This document shows, piece after piece, positions 9,484 to 18,219 of a stretch of DNA of 64,000 bases; positions within the stretch are counted from its first letter, which is position 1; the number at the start of each line of letters is the position of its first letter. Made by a program: the position numbers and the translations under genes. The notes beneath the pieces are model-generated. The model saw only the letters and a list, made by a program, of their open reading frames with translations, had not been told where the DNA came from and did no database searches. Source of the DNA: Carideicomes alvinocaridis (GTDB lineage Bacteria; Pseudomonadota; Alphaproteobacteria; Rhodobacterales; Rhodobacteraceae); assembly GCA_005473895.2 (NCBI GenBank), contig SRJI02000007.1:1-64000 (forward strand), written 5' to 3'.

Positions 9484-9851
9484 AAGATCCCATGCAGACC
9501 CTTCTTCAGGATCTCGAGGCCGTGTTGGAGGATGAACGGCAGGCGCTGACGCGCGGCGACGTGCCCGCCTTGTCCGGTTTGGTCGCGCGCAAGCAGGCGG
9601 CGATCGAACGCCTCGGGCACACCGGAGAACCGCCTGGCGCCAATGCGCCGCAGGACACGCTGGCACGGTTGCGACGCAAGGCGCAGCGCAATCAGGACCT
9701 CATGGATCATGCGCTGCGCGGATTGCGTGATGTTGCCGCGCGCCTCGACAAGCACGAAAGACCGGACCGACCGCTTGAGACGTATGACTCGGGGGGCCGA
9801 CGGCAGGCGCTCGGCGATGCCGGCGGCGGATCGATTGAACGCCGCGCCTGA
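9480..9851 (+). CDS. FlgN-like flagellar export chaperone
   Basis: FlgN chaperones hook-filament junction proteins to the flagellar export gate. The product is 123 residues, largely helical and charged. The first 60 residues resemble FlgN (LLQDLEAVLEDERQAL... LVARKQAAIERL), and the end has the family-like LETYDSGGRRQAL. Coupled to the rod-binding protein gene by an ATGA overlap. Assignment rests on helical pattern, size and context and not on a strict motif. It is the last flagellar gene of this plus-strand pair: what follows is the motB stump on the other strand. Confidence 0.65.
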   Translation: MKDPMQTLLQDLEAVLEDERQALTRGDVPALSGLVARKQAAIERLGHTGEPPGANAPQDTLARLRRKAQRNQDLMDHALRGLRDVAARLDKHERPDRPLETYDSGGRRQALGDAGGGSIERRA

Positions 9852-10369
9852 CCCCGGGGCCACTAAGATTCGGATCGAATTGTCGCCATTCGGTGGCGTG
9901 GCTTAAGCACTCCTTAGCGATTTTCGCGCCATGGTGCCCCTGCATCCCGGATGGGATGGCGCAGGCGGGCCTCACGAACAACCGGCACTTCTGCACATGT
10001 CAGAATGACTTTTCACCGATCCCGGAACGATCCGGGCGACACGGGTCGCAAAGCGGCCAGAGAGTAGGGAAAACCAATGGCCACCTTCCATGCGCCGCCA
10101 TGGTGGCCGTCGCCCGCCACCACCTTCTTGCGCTTGACGATGACCGGCGCGAGGTTGTTGTCAGCCGCCATCGGCCCGATCCCTTCCACTATGTCCTGCG
10201 GGTTCATACCGGCAGAGCGTTGCGGAAGGCTTAATCCCCCTGCCCAGGCCGGCGGTGCCGTGCCGAAATCCCACAGGAACAGGCCCGAACCGCGCCCGCC
10301 CATGGCACATGCAATAGACAGCGAAGCGAAACTGCCTTACGACTTTCCTGAGCTGACCCAGAGGTGCGG
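9852..10369. other. Intergenic region with motB remnant, otherwise no gene
   Basis: The stretch between the FlgN-like gene and the YjbH-type gene holds a 31-codon stump of motB on the minus strand (annotated separately). It also has a short inverted repeat, CCCGGA ACGA TCCGGG at 10021-10036, that could serve as a terminator for the upstream flagellar pair. No intact gene is seen. The composition changes near 10078, where the motB similarity stops abruptly. Confidence 0.6.
10079..10171 (-). pseudogene. motB: motB 5' remnant (first 31 codons only)
   Basis: On the minus strand an ATG at 10171, preceded by GGAAGGG, opens a frame reading MAADNNLAPVIVKRKK and then GDGHHGGAWKVA. This is the characteristic cytoplasmic N-terminus of the flagellar stator protein MotB (compare the family pattern PIIVKR...GGHHGGAWKVAYADF). 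Similarity stops exactly after KVA: the transmembrane helix with the proton-conducting aspartate and the peptidoglycan-binding OmpA-like domain are missing. The frame runs on for about 21 unrelated residues to a stop at 10013. The start and ribosome binding site are still good, so the loss looks recent and due to a deletion whose breakpoint is near 10078. Confidence 0.75.
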
Positions 10370-12547
10370 ATGAACGACTTTCCAATGGCTTGGCCGGCTG
10401 CCACGCGCGCGACCCAGCGCCGCCTTGCCGGTTGTGCGAAACCGCTGTCGCTCGCCGCTCTGCTGATGGCGACGGCCAGCCAGGCGATCCCGCAGGAAAC
10501 CCGGCCGACGAGCTTCAACCTGTACGGCATGCCGGGCCTGATCGACATGCCCACGGCAGAAGCGGCGCCGGATGCCACCCTGTCGGCCACGGTGGGCCAT
10601 TTCGGCGACACCACCCGCACCACGCTGGCGTTCCAGATCACGCCGCGCCTGTCGGGCAGCTTCCGCTATTCGCGGGTCGCGGATTTCTACCCGACGATCG
10701 ACGGCGCGCCCTGGACCGATCCGATCTACTACGACCGCAGCTTCGACCTGCGCTACCAGCTGGTGGAAGAGACGGCGACCCGGCCCGGCGTGGCGGTGGG
10801 GCTGCAGGATTTCATCGGCACCGGCCTCTACGGTGCGGAATACATCGTCGCCAGCAAGGCCGTGACCCCGGGGCTGCGGCTGACCGGCGGGGTCGGATGG
10901 GGCCGGCTGGGCACGGCGAACAGCATCGGCTCCACCGGGTCGCGGCCGAACGAATTGCTGGGCGAAGGCGGCGTGCCGACCTATGACCGCTGGTTCCGGG
11001 GCCCGGTCGGGGCCTTCGGCGGGCTGGCCTGGTCGCCGATGCGCAACCTGACCTTCAAGGCGGAATATTCCAGCGACGCCTATGTCAACGAAAGCACCGA
11101 CGGCAATTTCGAGCACGCTTCGCCGTGGAACTTCGGCATGGATTACCGGCTGAAGAACGGCGCGCAGCTGTCGCTCTACCATCTCTACGGCAACACGGTC
11201 GGCTTCCAGGTGTCGTTCCACACCAACCTGAAGACCGCGCAGGTGCCTGGCGGGCTGGAGCCGGCGCCGGTCCCGGTCAAGCCGCGCAACCCCGCGGATA
11301 TCAACGACCTGGGCTGGACCAACGATTCCGAGCTGCGGACCTCCACCCGCAACGCGCTGGCCAAGGCCATGGCGCGCGAAGAGCTGGTCTATGAAGGGCT
11401 GGAGCTGGAGCCGCGCCGCGCGGTGCTGCGGATGCGCAACCCCACCTTCGACGCCACGCCGCAGGCCATCGGCCGCGCCGCGCGGGTGATGACCCGGGTG
11501 CTGCCCGCCTCGGTCGAGGAATTCGTGATCATCCCCTCGGTGAACGGCATGGCGGCCTCCGCCGTGGTCATGCAGCGCAGCGATGTCGAGCGGCTGGAGA
11601 ACGAGGATGCGGCAGAGATGCTGGCCCGTACCGCGATCCGCGACGGCTATGGCCTTGCCCCGCCGCCGGAGCGCACGATCTATCCCCGCTTCTCGTGGTC
11701 GCTGCTGCCCTATGTGAGCCTGTCGGCCTTCGATCCGGACAACCCGCTGCGCGCGGATGTGGGGATCCGGGCCAAGGCGGATTACCGGATCACGCCGAAC
11801 TGGGTGCTGTCGGGCTCGGTCGCCAAGAAGCTGGGCGGCAACCTCGATTCCATCACCCGGGAAGGCACGTCGGGCCTGCCCTACGTGCGGACCGACGCCA
11901 AGGAATATTCCCGCCAGGGCGATCCGGCGATCGAGCACCTGACGCTGGCCTATTACGGCCGCCCGGCCCAGAACCTCTATTCCCGCGTCACCGCCGGATA
12001 CCTCGAGAAGATGTATGCCGGCGTGTCGGGCGAAGTGCTGTGGAAGCCGGTGGACAGCCGGCTGGCCCTCGGGGTCGAGGTCAATTACGTGCAGCCGCGC
12101 GATTTCGACCAGCTCTTCGGCCTGCGCTCGCGCGAGACGGGGGGCGGGACCATTCCCGAGGTGAACGGCCATGTCTCGGCCTATTACGCCTTTGGCAACG
12201 GGTTCCACGGGCAGCTCGACGTGGGCCGCTACCTGGCGGGAGATTTCGGCGCCACGGTGGCGCTGGACCGCGAATTCGGCAATGGCTGGCGGGTCGGCGC
12301 CTATGCGACGGTCACCGACGCCTCGTCCGAGGAATTTGGCGAGGGCTCCTTCGACAAGGGCATCCGGATCACCATCCCGCTCAGCACCGCGCTGAACCGC
12401 GCGACCCGCGGCGAGAACACGGTGACGATCCAGTCGCTGACCCGCGACGGCGGCGCCCGGCTCAACGTGAACGGCCGGCTCTACGAGCAGGTGCGCGACT
12501 ATCACCGGCCGGAGATGGAAAAGACCTGGGGGCGCGTATGGAGATGA
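10370..12547 (+). CDS. YjbH-family outer-membrane beta-barrel protein
   Basis: YjbH-type proteins are large outer-membrane barrels encoded in exopolysaccharide (Gfc/Yjb) operons and thought to take part in polysaccharide secretion. The product is about 725 residues. It has a signal peptide (hydrophobic LSLAALLMATASQA, cleaved near residue 36), then the family signature SFNLYGMPGLIDMPTAEAA. Many alternating hydrophobic, aromatic-rich strands follow through to the C-terminus. ATG 10370 was preferred over GTG 10364 because AGAGG sits 7 bases upstream. It overlaps the following lipoprotein gene, the same order as in other YjbH-GfcB pairs. Confidence 0.85.
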   Translation: MNDFPMAWPAATRATQRRLAGCAKPLSLAALLMATASQAIPQETRPTSFNLYGMPGLIDMPTAEAAPDATLSATVGHFGDTTRTTLAFQITPRLSGSFRYSRVADFYPTIDGAPWTDPIYYDRSFDLRYQLVEETATRPGVAVGLQDFIGTGLYGAEYIVASKAVTPGLRLTGGVGWGRLGTANSIGSTGSRPNELLGEGGVPTYDRWFRGPVGAFGGLAWSPMRNLTFKAEYSSDAYVNESTDGNFEHASPWNFGMDYRLKNGAQLSLYHLYGNTVGFQVSFHTNLKTAQVPGGLEPAPVPVKPRNPADINDLGWTNDSELRTSTRNALAKAMAREELVYEGLELEPRRAVLRMRNPTFDATPQAIGRAARVMTRVLPASVEEFVIIPSVNGMAASAVVMQRSDVERLENEDAAEMLARTAIRDGYGLAPPPERTIYPRFSWSLLPYVSLSAFDPDNPLRADVGIRAKADYRITPNWVLSGSVAKKLGGNLDSITREGTSGLPYVRTDAKEYSRQGDPAIEHLTLAYYGRPAQNLYSRVTAGYLEKMYAGVSGEVLWKPVDSRLALGVEVNYVQPRDFDQLFGLRSRETGGGTIPEVNGHVSAYYAFGNGFHGQLDVGRYLAGDFGATVALDREFGNGWRVGAYATVTDASSEEFGEGSFDKGIRITIPLSTALNRATRGENTVTIQSLTRDGGARLNVNGRLYEQVRDYHRPEMEKTWGRVWR

Positions 12548-13233
12548 CCGGACGCCGCATGCGGCAGCTTGCCGGGGGCGCGGTGCTGATCGCGCTGCTC
12601 TCCGCCTGCTCCTCGGGGCAGGAAAAGAACCAGACCACCGCGGTCTTCAGCGGCTTGCTCGACCTGGTGACCGGCTCCGGCAAGTCCGGCGGGGGCACGC
12701 CGCCCAGCGCCGCGCAGATCGACAAGGCGATCGGCGCCTCGGAGGATCCGCTCGCACTGGCGACGCGGGTGGATAACGGCGCGTGGTCCTTCCTCATCCA
12801 GATCGAGGAGAACGGCGATTACCGCACCTTCGCCTCGCCGGCGCGGCAGACGGTGGTGTTCCGCCACGGCGTGGTGACCTCGACCCGCGGCCTGGGCGGT
12901 GACCTGGCCTCGTCGGACCTGGACGGGGTCCTGCCGCTGATCCGCGGCCGGCAGAGCGGCCAGGCCAGGCGGATCATGCGTTTCCTCGACGGGGAGAACG
13001 CGACCCGGAGCTTCGATTTCACCTGCAATATCAAGGCGGCCGAGGGCACCGAGACCGTGACCAGCGGCGAGATCGAGGTGGCGGTGACCAGCGTCACCGA
13101 GAGCTGCCGCAGCGTGCAGGGCTGGCAGATCGACAACGTCTACAAGGTGGATGCCGAGGGCGAGGTCGTGGCCTCTTCGCAATGGCTTGGCCCGACGAAC
13201 GGCGATTTCAGCATCCGGCTGCTCAAGCGTTAA
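12538..13233 (+). CDS. GfcB/YjbF-family lipoprotein
   Basis: This is a lipoprotein partner of the YjbH-type barrel in capsule or exopolysaccharide secretion. The product is 231 residues with a clear lipobox (VLIALLSACSS, Cys about residue 24) after a short Arg-rich N-terminus. The body contains the YjbF/GfcB-like features: a Trp-Ser-Phe-Leu strand (NGAWSFLIQIEENG), a VVFRHGVVTSTRGLGGDL segment and two cysteines in the C-terminal half. The start overlaps yjbH by 10 bases; ATG at 12544, giving an ATGA overlap, is an alternative. Expected location is the inner leaflet of the outer membrane. Confidence 0.8.
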   Translation: MEMTGRRMRQLAGGAVLIALLSACSSGQEKNQTTAVFSGLLDLVTGSGKSGGGTPPSAAQIDKAIGASEDPLALATRVDNGAWSFLIQIEENGDYRTFASPARQTVVFRHGVVTSTRGLGGDLASSDLDGVLPLIRGRQSGQARRIMRFLDGENATRSFDFTCNIKAAEGTETVTSGEIEVAVTSVTESCRSVQGWQIDNVYKVDAEGEVVASSQWLGPTNGDFSIRLLKR

Positions 13234-13378
13234 CTGTAGCTTATGTCCCCGGCGTAACCGCGAGCGATGTCGCCGCGCGCTCGCCGCTTTACGCGTTCGG
13301 GGCGGATGGGCGGGCTGTCATCGGCGGCCTGCCCCGGCGCGCCTCTGACGCCGGGCGGCCCCACCTTAGCGCCGCCGC

Positions 13379-15253
13379 TCAGCGCGTGATCGGGGTGTCG
13401 AGCGCCTGGGGTTCGTATTGCTCCACCCAGCGGCGGAGGATGCCGCGGGCCGCGCCCTGGTCCTGCGCCTCGATCGCGTCGCGCAGGTCGCGGAGGGCGT
13501 TGGCCATCTCTATCTCGCTCAGGTGGCCCTCCTGCGCGCGGAGAATCTTGGGGTGTGGGGTGGTCAGCATGTCCGAGCCGATCAGCAGCTCCTCGTGCAG
13601 CTTCTCGCCCGGGCGCAGGCCGGTGATGGCGATCTCTATGTCGCCGTCCGGGTTCTCGTCGTCGCGCACGGTATAGCCGGCGCCCTCGATCATCTGGCGC
13701 GCCACCCGGCGGATCGACACCGGCTTGCCCATTTCCAGCACGAAGACGTCGCCGCCGCGGGCAAAGCCGCCGGCCAGCAGCACCAGCCGCACGGCCTCCG
13801 ACACGGTCATGAAGTAGCGCGTGACGTCGTTATGGGTGACCGTCACCGGCCCGCCGCGCGCGATCTGGTCCTCGAACAGCGGAATGACCGAACCCGAGGA
13901 GCCGAGCACGTTGCCGAAGCGCACCATCGAAAACCGCGTGCCGGTGGAGCGTGTGGCGAGGTCCTGAACGATCATCTCGGCCAGCCGCTTGGACGAGCCC
14001 ATGATGCTGGTCGGGCGCACCGCCTTGTCGGAAGAGACGAGGATGAACCGTTCGGTCCCGGCCTGCCGCGCGGCATCGGCGACGATCTTGGTGCCGATGA
14101 CGTTGTTGCGCAGACCCTCGATGCAATTCACCTCGACCATCGGCAGGTGCTTGTAGGCCGCGGCGTGCAGCACAACCTCGATGTCGTGATCGCTGAACAC
14201 CTGTTCGACCAGAGCCTTTTCGCAGATCGAGCCCAGCACCGGCACGACCTTCAGCCCGGGGGCGAGTTCGCTCAGCTCCCGTTCGACGTTGTAGAGCGAC
14301 AGCTCGCTGTGGTCGAAGAGGACGAGGCATTCCGGCTTGCATGCCACCAGCTGGCGGCACAGTTCCGAGCCGATGGAGCCGCCGGCGCCGGTGACCAGGA
14401 TGCGGCGGCCGTGATAGGCGTCGCTCACCCCCGGCAGGTCGGATTCCAGGTGGCTGCGGCCCAGCAGGTCCGCCACCTCGACCGGGACGCTTTTCGACGG
14501 CAGGTCGCCGGCGGACAGGAGTTGTGCGAAGGAGGGCAGCGCATGCACCTCGCAGCCCAGCTGCCGCAGCTTGCGAGCCAGGCGGGCCTGGATCGCCGCA
14601 TTGGCCGAAGGCATGGCCAGCACCACCCGGTCGATATTGTTGCGCGTCACGATCTCGCGGATATGGACGGGGGAATGCACCCGCAGCCCGGCGATGGTGA
14701 GGCTTTGCAGCGTCGGGTTGTCGTCCACGAAGGCGACCGGCTGCAGGGAATCGTCGGTATGGAGCGCGGTGGCCAGCTGCTGCCCGGTCTGGCCGGCGCC
14801 GTAGATCAGCACCCGCTTGCGCGGCACGCCCTCGCGGTAGATCCACATGACGAAGTCCCGCAGGATCAGCCGCGACGAGACCGACATGATCAGGAACATC
14901 ATGGTGAAGATCACGAAGACCTGCGAGGTCAGCGGATCGGGCACGAAGGCGTTCACGACCACCCCGCTTGCCCCCACGACGGTGGCAAGCCCGGCGGATT
15001 CCACCACGCCCTGCAATTCGTAGGCGATCAGCTTGACCCGGTGCAGGCCGAGATAGATCGTGATCCCCGCCGCCAGCGGCAGCATCACCGCAAGGTAGGG
15101 CAGGCTGCGCCACAGCATCGATCCGTCCGGCACCTGCGTGTAAAGCAGCGCCTGGGTCAGGAAGAAGGCCACCACGACCCAGAACAGGTCGATCGCCAGA
15201 AGGATCGCACTTTTCTGCGACCGTCCCAGCGAAACGCAGATTTCATAGAGCAT
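13379..15253 (-). CDS. Membrane nucleoside-diphosphate-sugar epimerase/dehydratase, FlaA1/CapD (WbpM) family
   Basis: Members of this family are membrane-anchored UDP-GlcNAc C4,6-dehydratases or C4-epimerases that feed polysaccharide or glycoprotein synthesis. The product is 624 residues: four hydrophobic helices in the first 130 residues, a first nucleotide-binding module (IYGAGQTGQQLATAL), and a C-terminal short-chain dehydrogenase domain with TGAGGSIGSELCRQL. The catalytic segment is SSDKAVRPTSIMGSSKR, with Met in place of the Tyr of typical epimerases, as in the WbpM/FlaA1 dehydratases. It is separated from the sugar transferase by 211 bases of AT-richer DNA that probably holds its promoter. 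Confidence 0.9.
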   Translation of the reverse strand: MLYEICVSLGRSQKSAILLAIDLFWVVVAFFLTQALLYTQVPDGSMLWRSLPYLAVMLPLAAGITIYLGLHRVKLIAYELQGVVESAGLATVVGASGVVVNAFVPDPLTSQVFVIFTMMFLIMSVSSRLILRDFVMWIYREGVPRKRVLIYGAGQTGQQLATALHTDDSLQPVAFVDDNPTLQSLTIAGLRVHSPVHIREIVTRNNIDRVVLAMPSANAAIQARLARKLRQLGCEVHALPSFAQLLSAGDLPSKSVPVEVADLLGRSHLESDLPGVSDAYHGRRILVTGAGGSIGSELCRQLVACKPECLVLFDHSELSLYNVERELSELAPGLKVVPVLGSICEKALVEQVFSDHDIEVVLHAAAYKHLPMVEVNCIEGLRNNVIGTKIVADAARQAGTERFILVSSDKAVRPTSIMGSSKRLAEMIVQDLATRSTGTRFSMVRFGNVLGSSGSVIPLFEDQIARGGPVTVTHNDVTRYFMTVSEAVRLVLLAGGFARGGDVFVLEMGKPVSIRRVARQMIEGAGYTVRDDENPDGDIEIAITGLRPGEKLHEELLIGSDMLTTPHPKILRAQEGHLSEIEMANALRDLRDAIEAQDQGAARGILRRWVEQYEPQALDTPITR

Positions 15254-15464
15254 CAGCGCTCCCCGCCCGGCTGTTGGCCATTTTCGTCATGATTGTCGTT
15301 CAAAGATGAATAATTCGCTAGCACGGGAGCATCTGCGCCTTCTTTTCGGAGGCCGGGAAAACGGAATTCAATATCGGAACAACGGATATGCCCGAACTTT
15401 AAATGTTTTGGAAAAGCCAAGGCAAGCCAAGGATGCTGCAATTGCGAAATGCTCGGAATCCCGC

Positions 15465-16115
15465 TCATTTTTCCGCCCGGGCGGGTCGTCGGGGGCGATC
15501 GCGGCGCACCGGGGCGACCCGGCGGAACACGGTGGCGACCATCAGCCGGAAATCCCAGCAGACATTGCGGCGCGCGCCATAGATCAGGTCGAGCCGCGCC
15601 TTGGCCGGCACGCAGCGGGCGACATAGACGCGCTCGGTCTCCTCGGCGCTGCTGCAGGGGGCGAGCAGCCGCTCCTCGGTGCGGTGATAGACGAGCGTGG
15701 CCAGCCCGGTGATGCCGGGGCGACAGCGCAGGACCCGGCCGTAGAGGGCGGGAAACATCTCCACGTAGCGGCGCAGCGGCGGGCGCGGCCCGACAAAGCT
15801 CATGTCCCCGCGCAGGATGTTCCAGAGCTGCGGCAGCTCGTCCAGACGGTAGCGGCGCAGCACCCGGCCGGTCCGCGTGATCCGGTGCGCCTTGTCCCCG
15901 CCCGAGACGCCGGTGTCGCGCGAGGCCACGGCCATGGTGCGGAATTTCCACAGCTGGAAGCCCCGTGTCGGCGTCTGCATCCGCTCCGAGAGGTACAGGA
16001 CCGGCCGGCCGTCGCGCAGCAGCACCGCCAGCGCCACGCCGGCGATCAGCGGCGACAGCAGGAGCCCGAGCCCCAGCGCGCAGATCACGTCCATCGCCCG
16101 CTTGGCCGGGGTCAT
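15465..16115 (-). CDS. Undecaprenyl-phosphate sugar phosphotransferase (initiating glycosyltransferase)
   Basis: Polyprenyl-phosphate sugar transferases start a polysaccharide repeat unit by moving a sugar-1-phosphate to undecaprenyl phosphate. The 216-residue product has the small, WcaJ C-terminal-like form: an N-terminal re-entrant hydrophobic helix (AMDVICALGLGLLLSPLIAG), then KFRTM, the TRTGRVLRRYRLDELPQLWN block, the GDMSFVGPRPP motif and RPGITGLA. The start at MTPAKR overlaps the stop of the epimerase gene (ATGA), showing co-transcription. The C-terminus is unusually Arg-rich. Confidence 0.92.
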   Translation of the reverse strand: MTPAKRAMDVICALGLGLLLSPLIAGVALAVLLRDGRPVLYLSERMQTPTRGFQLWKFRTMAVASRDTGVSGGDKAHRITRTGRVLRRYRLDELPQLWNILRGDMSFVGPRPPLRRYVEMFPALYGRVLRCRPGITGLATLVYHRTEERLLAPCSSAEETERVYVARCVPAKARLDLIYGARRNVCWDFRLMVATVFRRVAPVRRDRPRRPARAEK

Positions 16116-16963
16116 CGCAACCGCCTCCAATCCGCGACCAGCGCCTCGGCCCGGTCGCTTTCCCGCGCAGCCGCGCCCAGCGCCGCCAGCCGCGCGTCGG
16201 ACAGCGCCACCTCGGGGATCGCCCCCTCCGGCGCGTCGCGCCAGCGCAGATCACGCCCGGCGGCACGGACCAGCGCGTCCATCCCCACGGGACGCGGGCC
16301 GCAGACATTGACCACCTCCGGCAGCTCCTCCGGCGGCAGGGTCAGCAGCGCGGCGCAGGCCCGGGCGAGGTCGGCCCCGGCGACATAGCTGCGACGCGGC
16401 CCCCGGCCATCGGCGAAGCGGTCGAGCGTCACGGGGCCCTCCCCCTCGAGCGACGTGAACAGGCTGTCCGCCCCGGCCACATTGGCGATCCGCAGGCAGC
16501 AGGCGCGCGGCCCGCCGGGATTGGCGGCGGCCCAGTCGGCGACGGCCCGCTCCATCGCCAGCTTGGCGGCGCCGTAGGGCCGGGCGGGGGCCGGGGGCAC
16601 CTCTTCGTCCAAGGGGCCGGGCCCGGGCGGGTAGACCGCCGCGCTCGAACAATGCAGCACGCGGTCGGCGCCGGTCGCGCGGGCCAGCTCCATCGCGGCG
16701 AGGGCCAGGTCGCGATTGGCACCGAGCGCGGCATCGTTGCCCGCCGTCACCCCCCAGAGCGCCAGCACCGCGTCCGCTCGCCCCAGCGGCGCCGGATCCG
16801 TCCCGGGCGTCCAGACCACCGCGCCGGGCATCGCCCGCCGGGCCACCGGCACGATCTCCAGCCCCGCGGGCGGAGCGTCGCGCCAATGCCTGAGCAGGAT
16901 CCCGCCCAGCCGTCCGGTCGCGCCGGGCATGAGAACCCGCCTTGGTCGCGCGGCGTCGTCCAC
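16112..16963 (-). CDS. NAD-dependent epimerase/dehydratase family protein
   Basis: An extended short-chain dehydrogenase probably acting on a nucleotide sugar for the adjoining polysaccharide pathway. The product is about 283 residues. It has the Rossmann motif GATGRLGG near the N-terminus, the SSAAVY segment with catalytic Ser, and a YGAAK motif giving the YxxxK pair. The chosen start is a GTG at 16963 (VDDAARPRRVLMPGATG) with AGGA upstream; the frame is open further upstream but without a better signal. It is coupled to the sugar transferase by an ATGA overlap and is divergent from the Wza-type gene. Substrate cannot be deduced. Confidence 0.8.
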   Translation of the reverse strand: MDDAARPRRVLMPGATGRLGGILLRHWRDAPPAGLEIVPVARRAMPGAVVWTPGTDPAPLGRADAVLALWGVTAGNDAALGANRDLALAAMELARATGADRVLHCSSAAVYPPGPGPLDEEVPPAPARPYGAAKLAMERAVADWAAANPGGPRACCLRIANVAGADSLFTSLEGEGPVTLDRFADGRGPRRSYVAGADLARACAALLTLPPEELPEVVNVCGPRPVGMDALVRAAGRDLRWRDAPEGAIPEVALSDARLAALGAAARESDRAEALVADWRRLR

Positions 16964-17043
16964 TTTCCTGCCCTCGCCCCGATCATTGCAAATATGCGGT
17001 TTTCTAGCACCCCGGCTTGAGGCTAGAAAGGTTCCCGGAACCG

Positions 17044-18195
17044 ATGAAACCGGGAGGGACAGCATTGCGCTCAATCACGGCACGGCCGGCACGACTTCTT
17101 GTCGCGGCGCTTTCGCTTCTCCTGCTTTCCGCCTGCTCCCTGCCACGTGGCGCGGCCCTTCAATCGGAAATCCTGCGCGAAACCCGCTCGGAAGAGCCGA
17201 GCTTCCAGGTCGTCCCGGTGACCCGCGCCACCGTGCCCGGCATTTCGCAATGGCCGGCGACCGGCTGGTCCGGCAGCTATACCTGGCTGCCCTACAGCCG
17301 CGGCCCCGCCTCCTCGGTGATCCGCTCGGGCGACCGGGTGGACCTGATGATCTGGGACAGCCAGGACAATTCGCTGCTGACCAGCGCGGCGCAGAAGACG
17401 GTGCAGATGCCGGGGCTGCAGGTCTCTCCCTCGGGCACCATCTTCGTGCCCTACGTGGAGGATGTGGTAGTGCGCGGCCTCACCCCCGAGGCGGCGCGCG
17501 AACGGGTCCAGCGCGAGCTCGAGATGATCGTGCCCTCCGCCCAGGTGCAGCTGACGGCGACCTCCGGGCAGGAGAACTCGGTCGACCTGGTGGGCGGCGT
17601 GGGCAAGCCCGGCACCTATCCCCTGCCCTCGCGCGATTTCACCATCCTCAGCCTGCTGGCCCAGGGCGGCGGCATCAGCCCGGAGATGGAGAACCCGCTG
17701 GTGCGACTGATCCGCGGCTCCAACACCTATGCCGTCCGCTCCGAGACGCTGTTCGCGGACGCCTCGCTCAACACCACGATGCGCGGCGGCGACAAGGTGA
17801 TCGTGGAACCGGACCGCCGCCGCTTTACCGCGCTTGGCGCCACCGGGCGCGAGGCGCTGATCCCCTTCCCCAGCGAGGACCTGACCGCGATGGAGGCGCT
17901 GTCGCTGATCGGCGGGATCTCGGATGCGCGCGCTGACCCCAAGGGCATCCTCGTGCTGCGGGAATACCCGGTCGACCGGGTCGGGCCGGGCCGCGCCGGG
18001 CCGGAGAAGTCGCAGGTGATCTTTACGCTGGACCTGACGACGGCCGACGGGCTGTTCGCGGCGCGCAACTTCCTCATCAACCCCGATGACACCGTGCTGG
18101 CCACCGAGAGCCCGATCACCAAGGCGCAGACCATCCTCGGCCTGTTCGGCCGCGTGCTGGGGCTGAGCGCGCAGACCAACGCCCTGTCCAACTGA
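17044..18195 (+). CDS. Polysaccharide export outer-membrane lipoprotein, Wza/KpsD family
   Basis: Wza-type proteins form the outer-membrane channel for capsular or exopolysaccharide. The product is 383 residues. It has a lipobox (LLLLSACSL, Cys about residue 33), a Poly_export domain (SVIRSGDRVDLMIWD..., about 95-190), then SLBB-type domains (VDLVGGVGKPGTYPLPSRDFTILSLLAQGGGI and a second copy near residue 270). The C-terminal region would form the membrane-spanning helix. The start at 17044 was taken as nearest to the hydrophobic leader. No Wzc-type tyrosine kinase or Wzx/Wzy gene is present nearby, so partner genes must be elsewhere. Confidence 0.92.
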   Translation: MKPGGTALRSITARPARLLVAALSLLLLSACSLPRGAALQSEILRETRSEEPSFQVVPVTRATVPGISQWPATGWSGSYTWLPYSRGPASSVIRSGDRVDLMIWDSQDNSLLTSAAQKTVQMPGLQVSPSGTIFVPYVEDVVVRGLTPEAARERVQRELEMIVPSAQVQLTATSGQENSVDLVGGVGKPGTYPLPSRDFTILSLLAQGGGISPEMENPLVRLIRGSNTYAVRSETLFADASLNTTMRGGDKVIVEPDRRRFTALGATGREALIPFPSEDLTAMEALSLIGGISDARADPKGILVLREYPVDRVGPGRAGPEKSQVIFTLDLTTADGLFAARNFLINPDDTVLATESPITKAQTILGLFGRVLGLSAQTNALSN

Positions 18196-18219
18196 GCGCG
18201 GCGGGGCGCGCGGGCGGCT

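Noticed and set aside
10337-12505. 722-codon frame on the minus strand opposite the YjbH-type gene
   Set aside because: Antisense shadow; the plus strand has signal peptide, family signature and ribosome binding site.
13418-15292. Long open frame (624 codons) on the plus strand opposite the FlaA1-type gene
   Set aside because: High-GC antisense shadow: rich in His, Gln, Arg and Asp with no domain, while the minus strand encodes a clear dehydratase.
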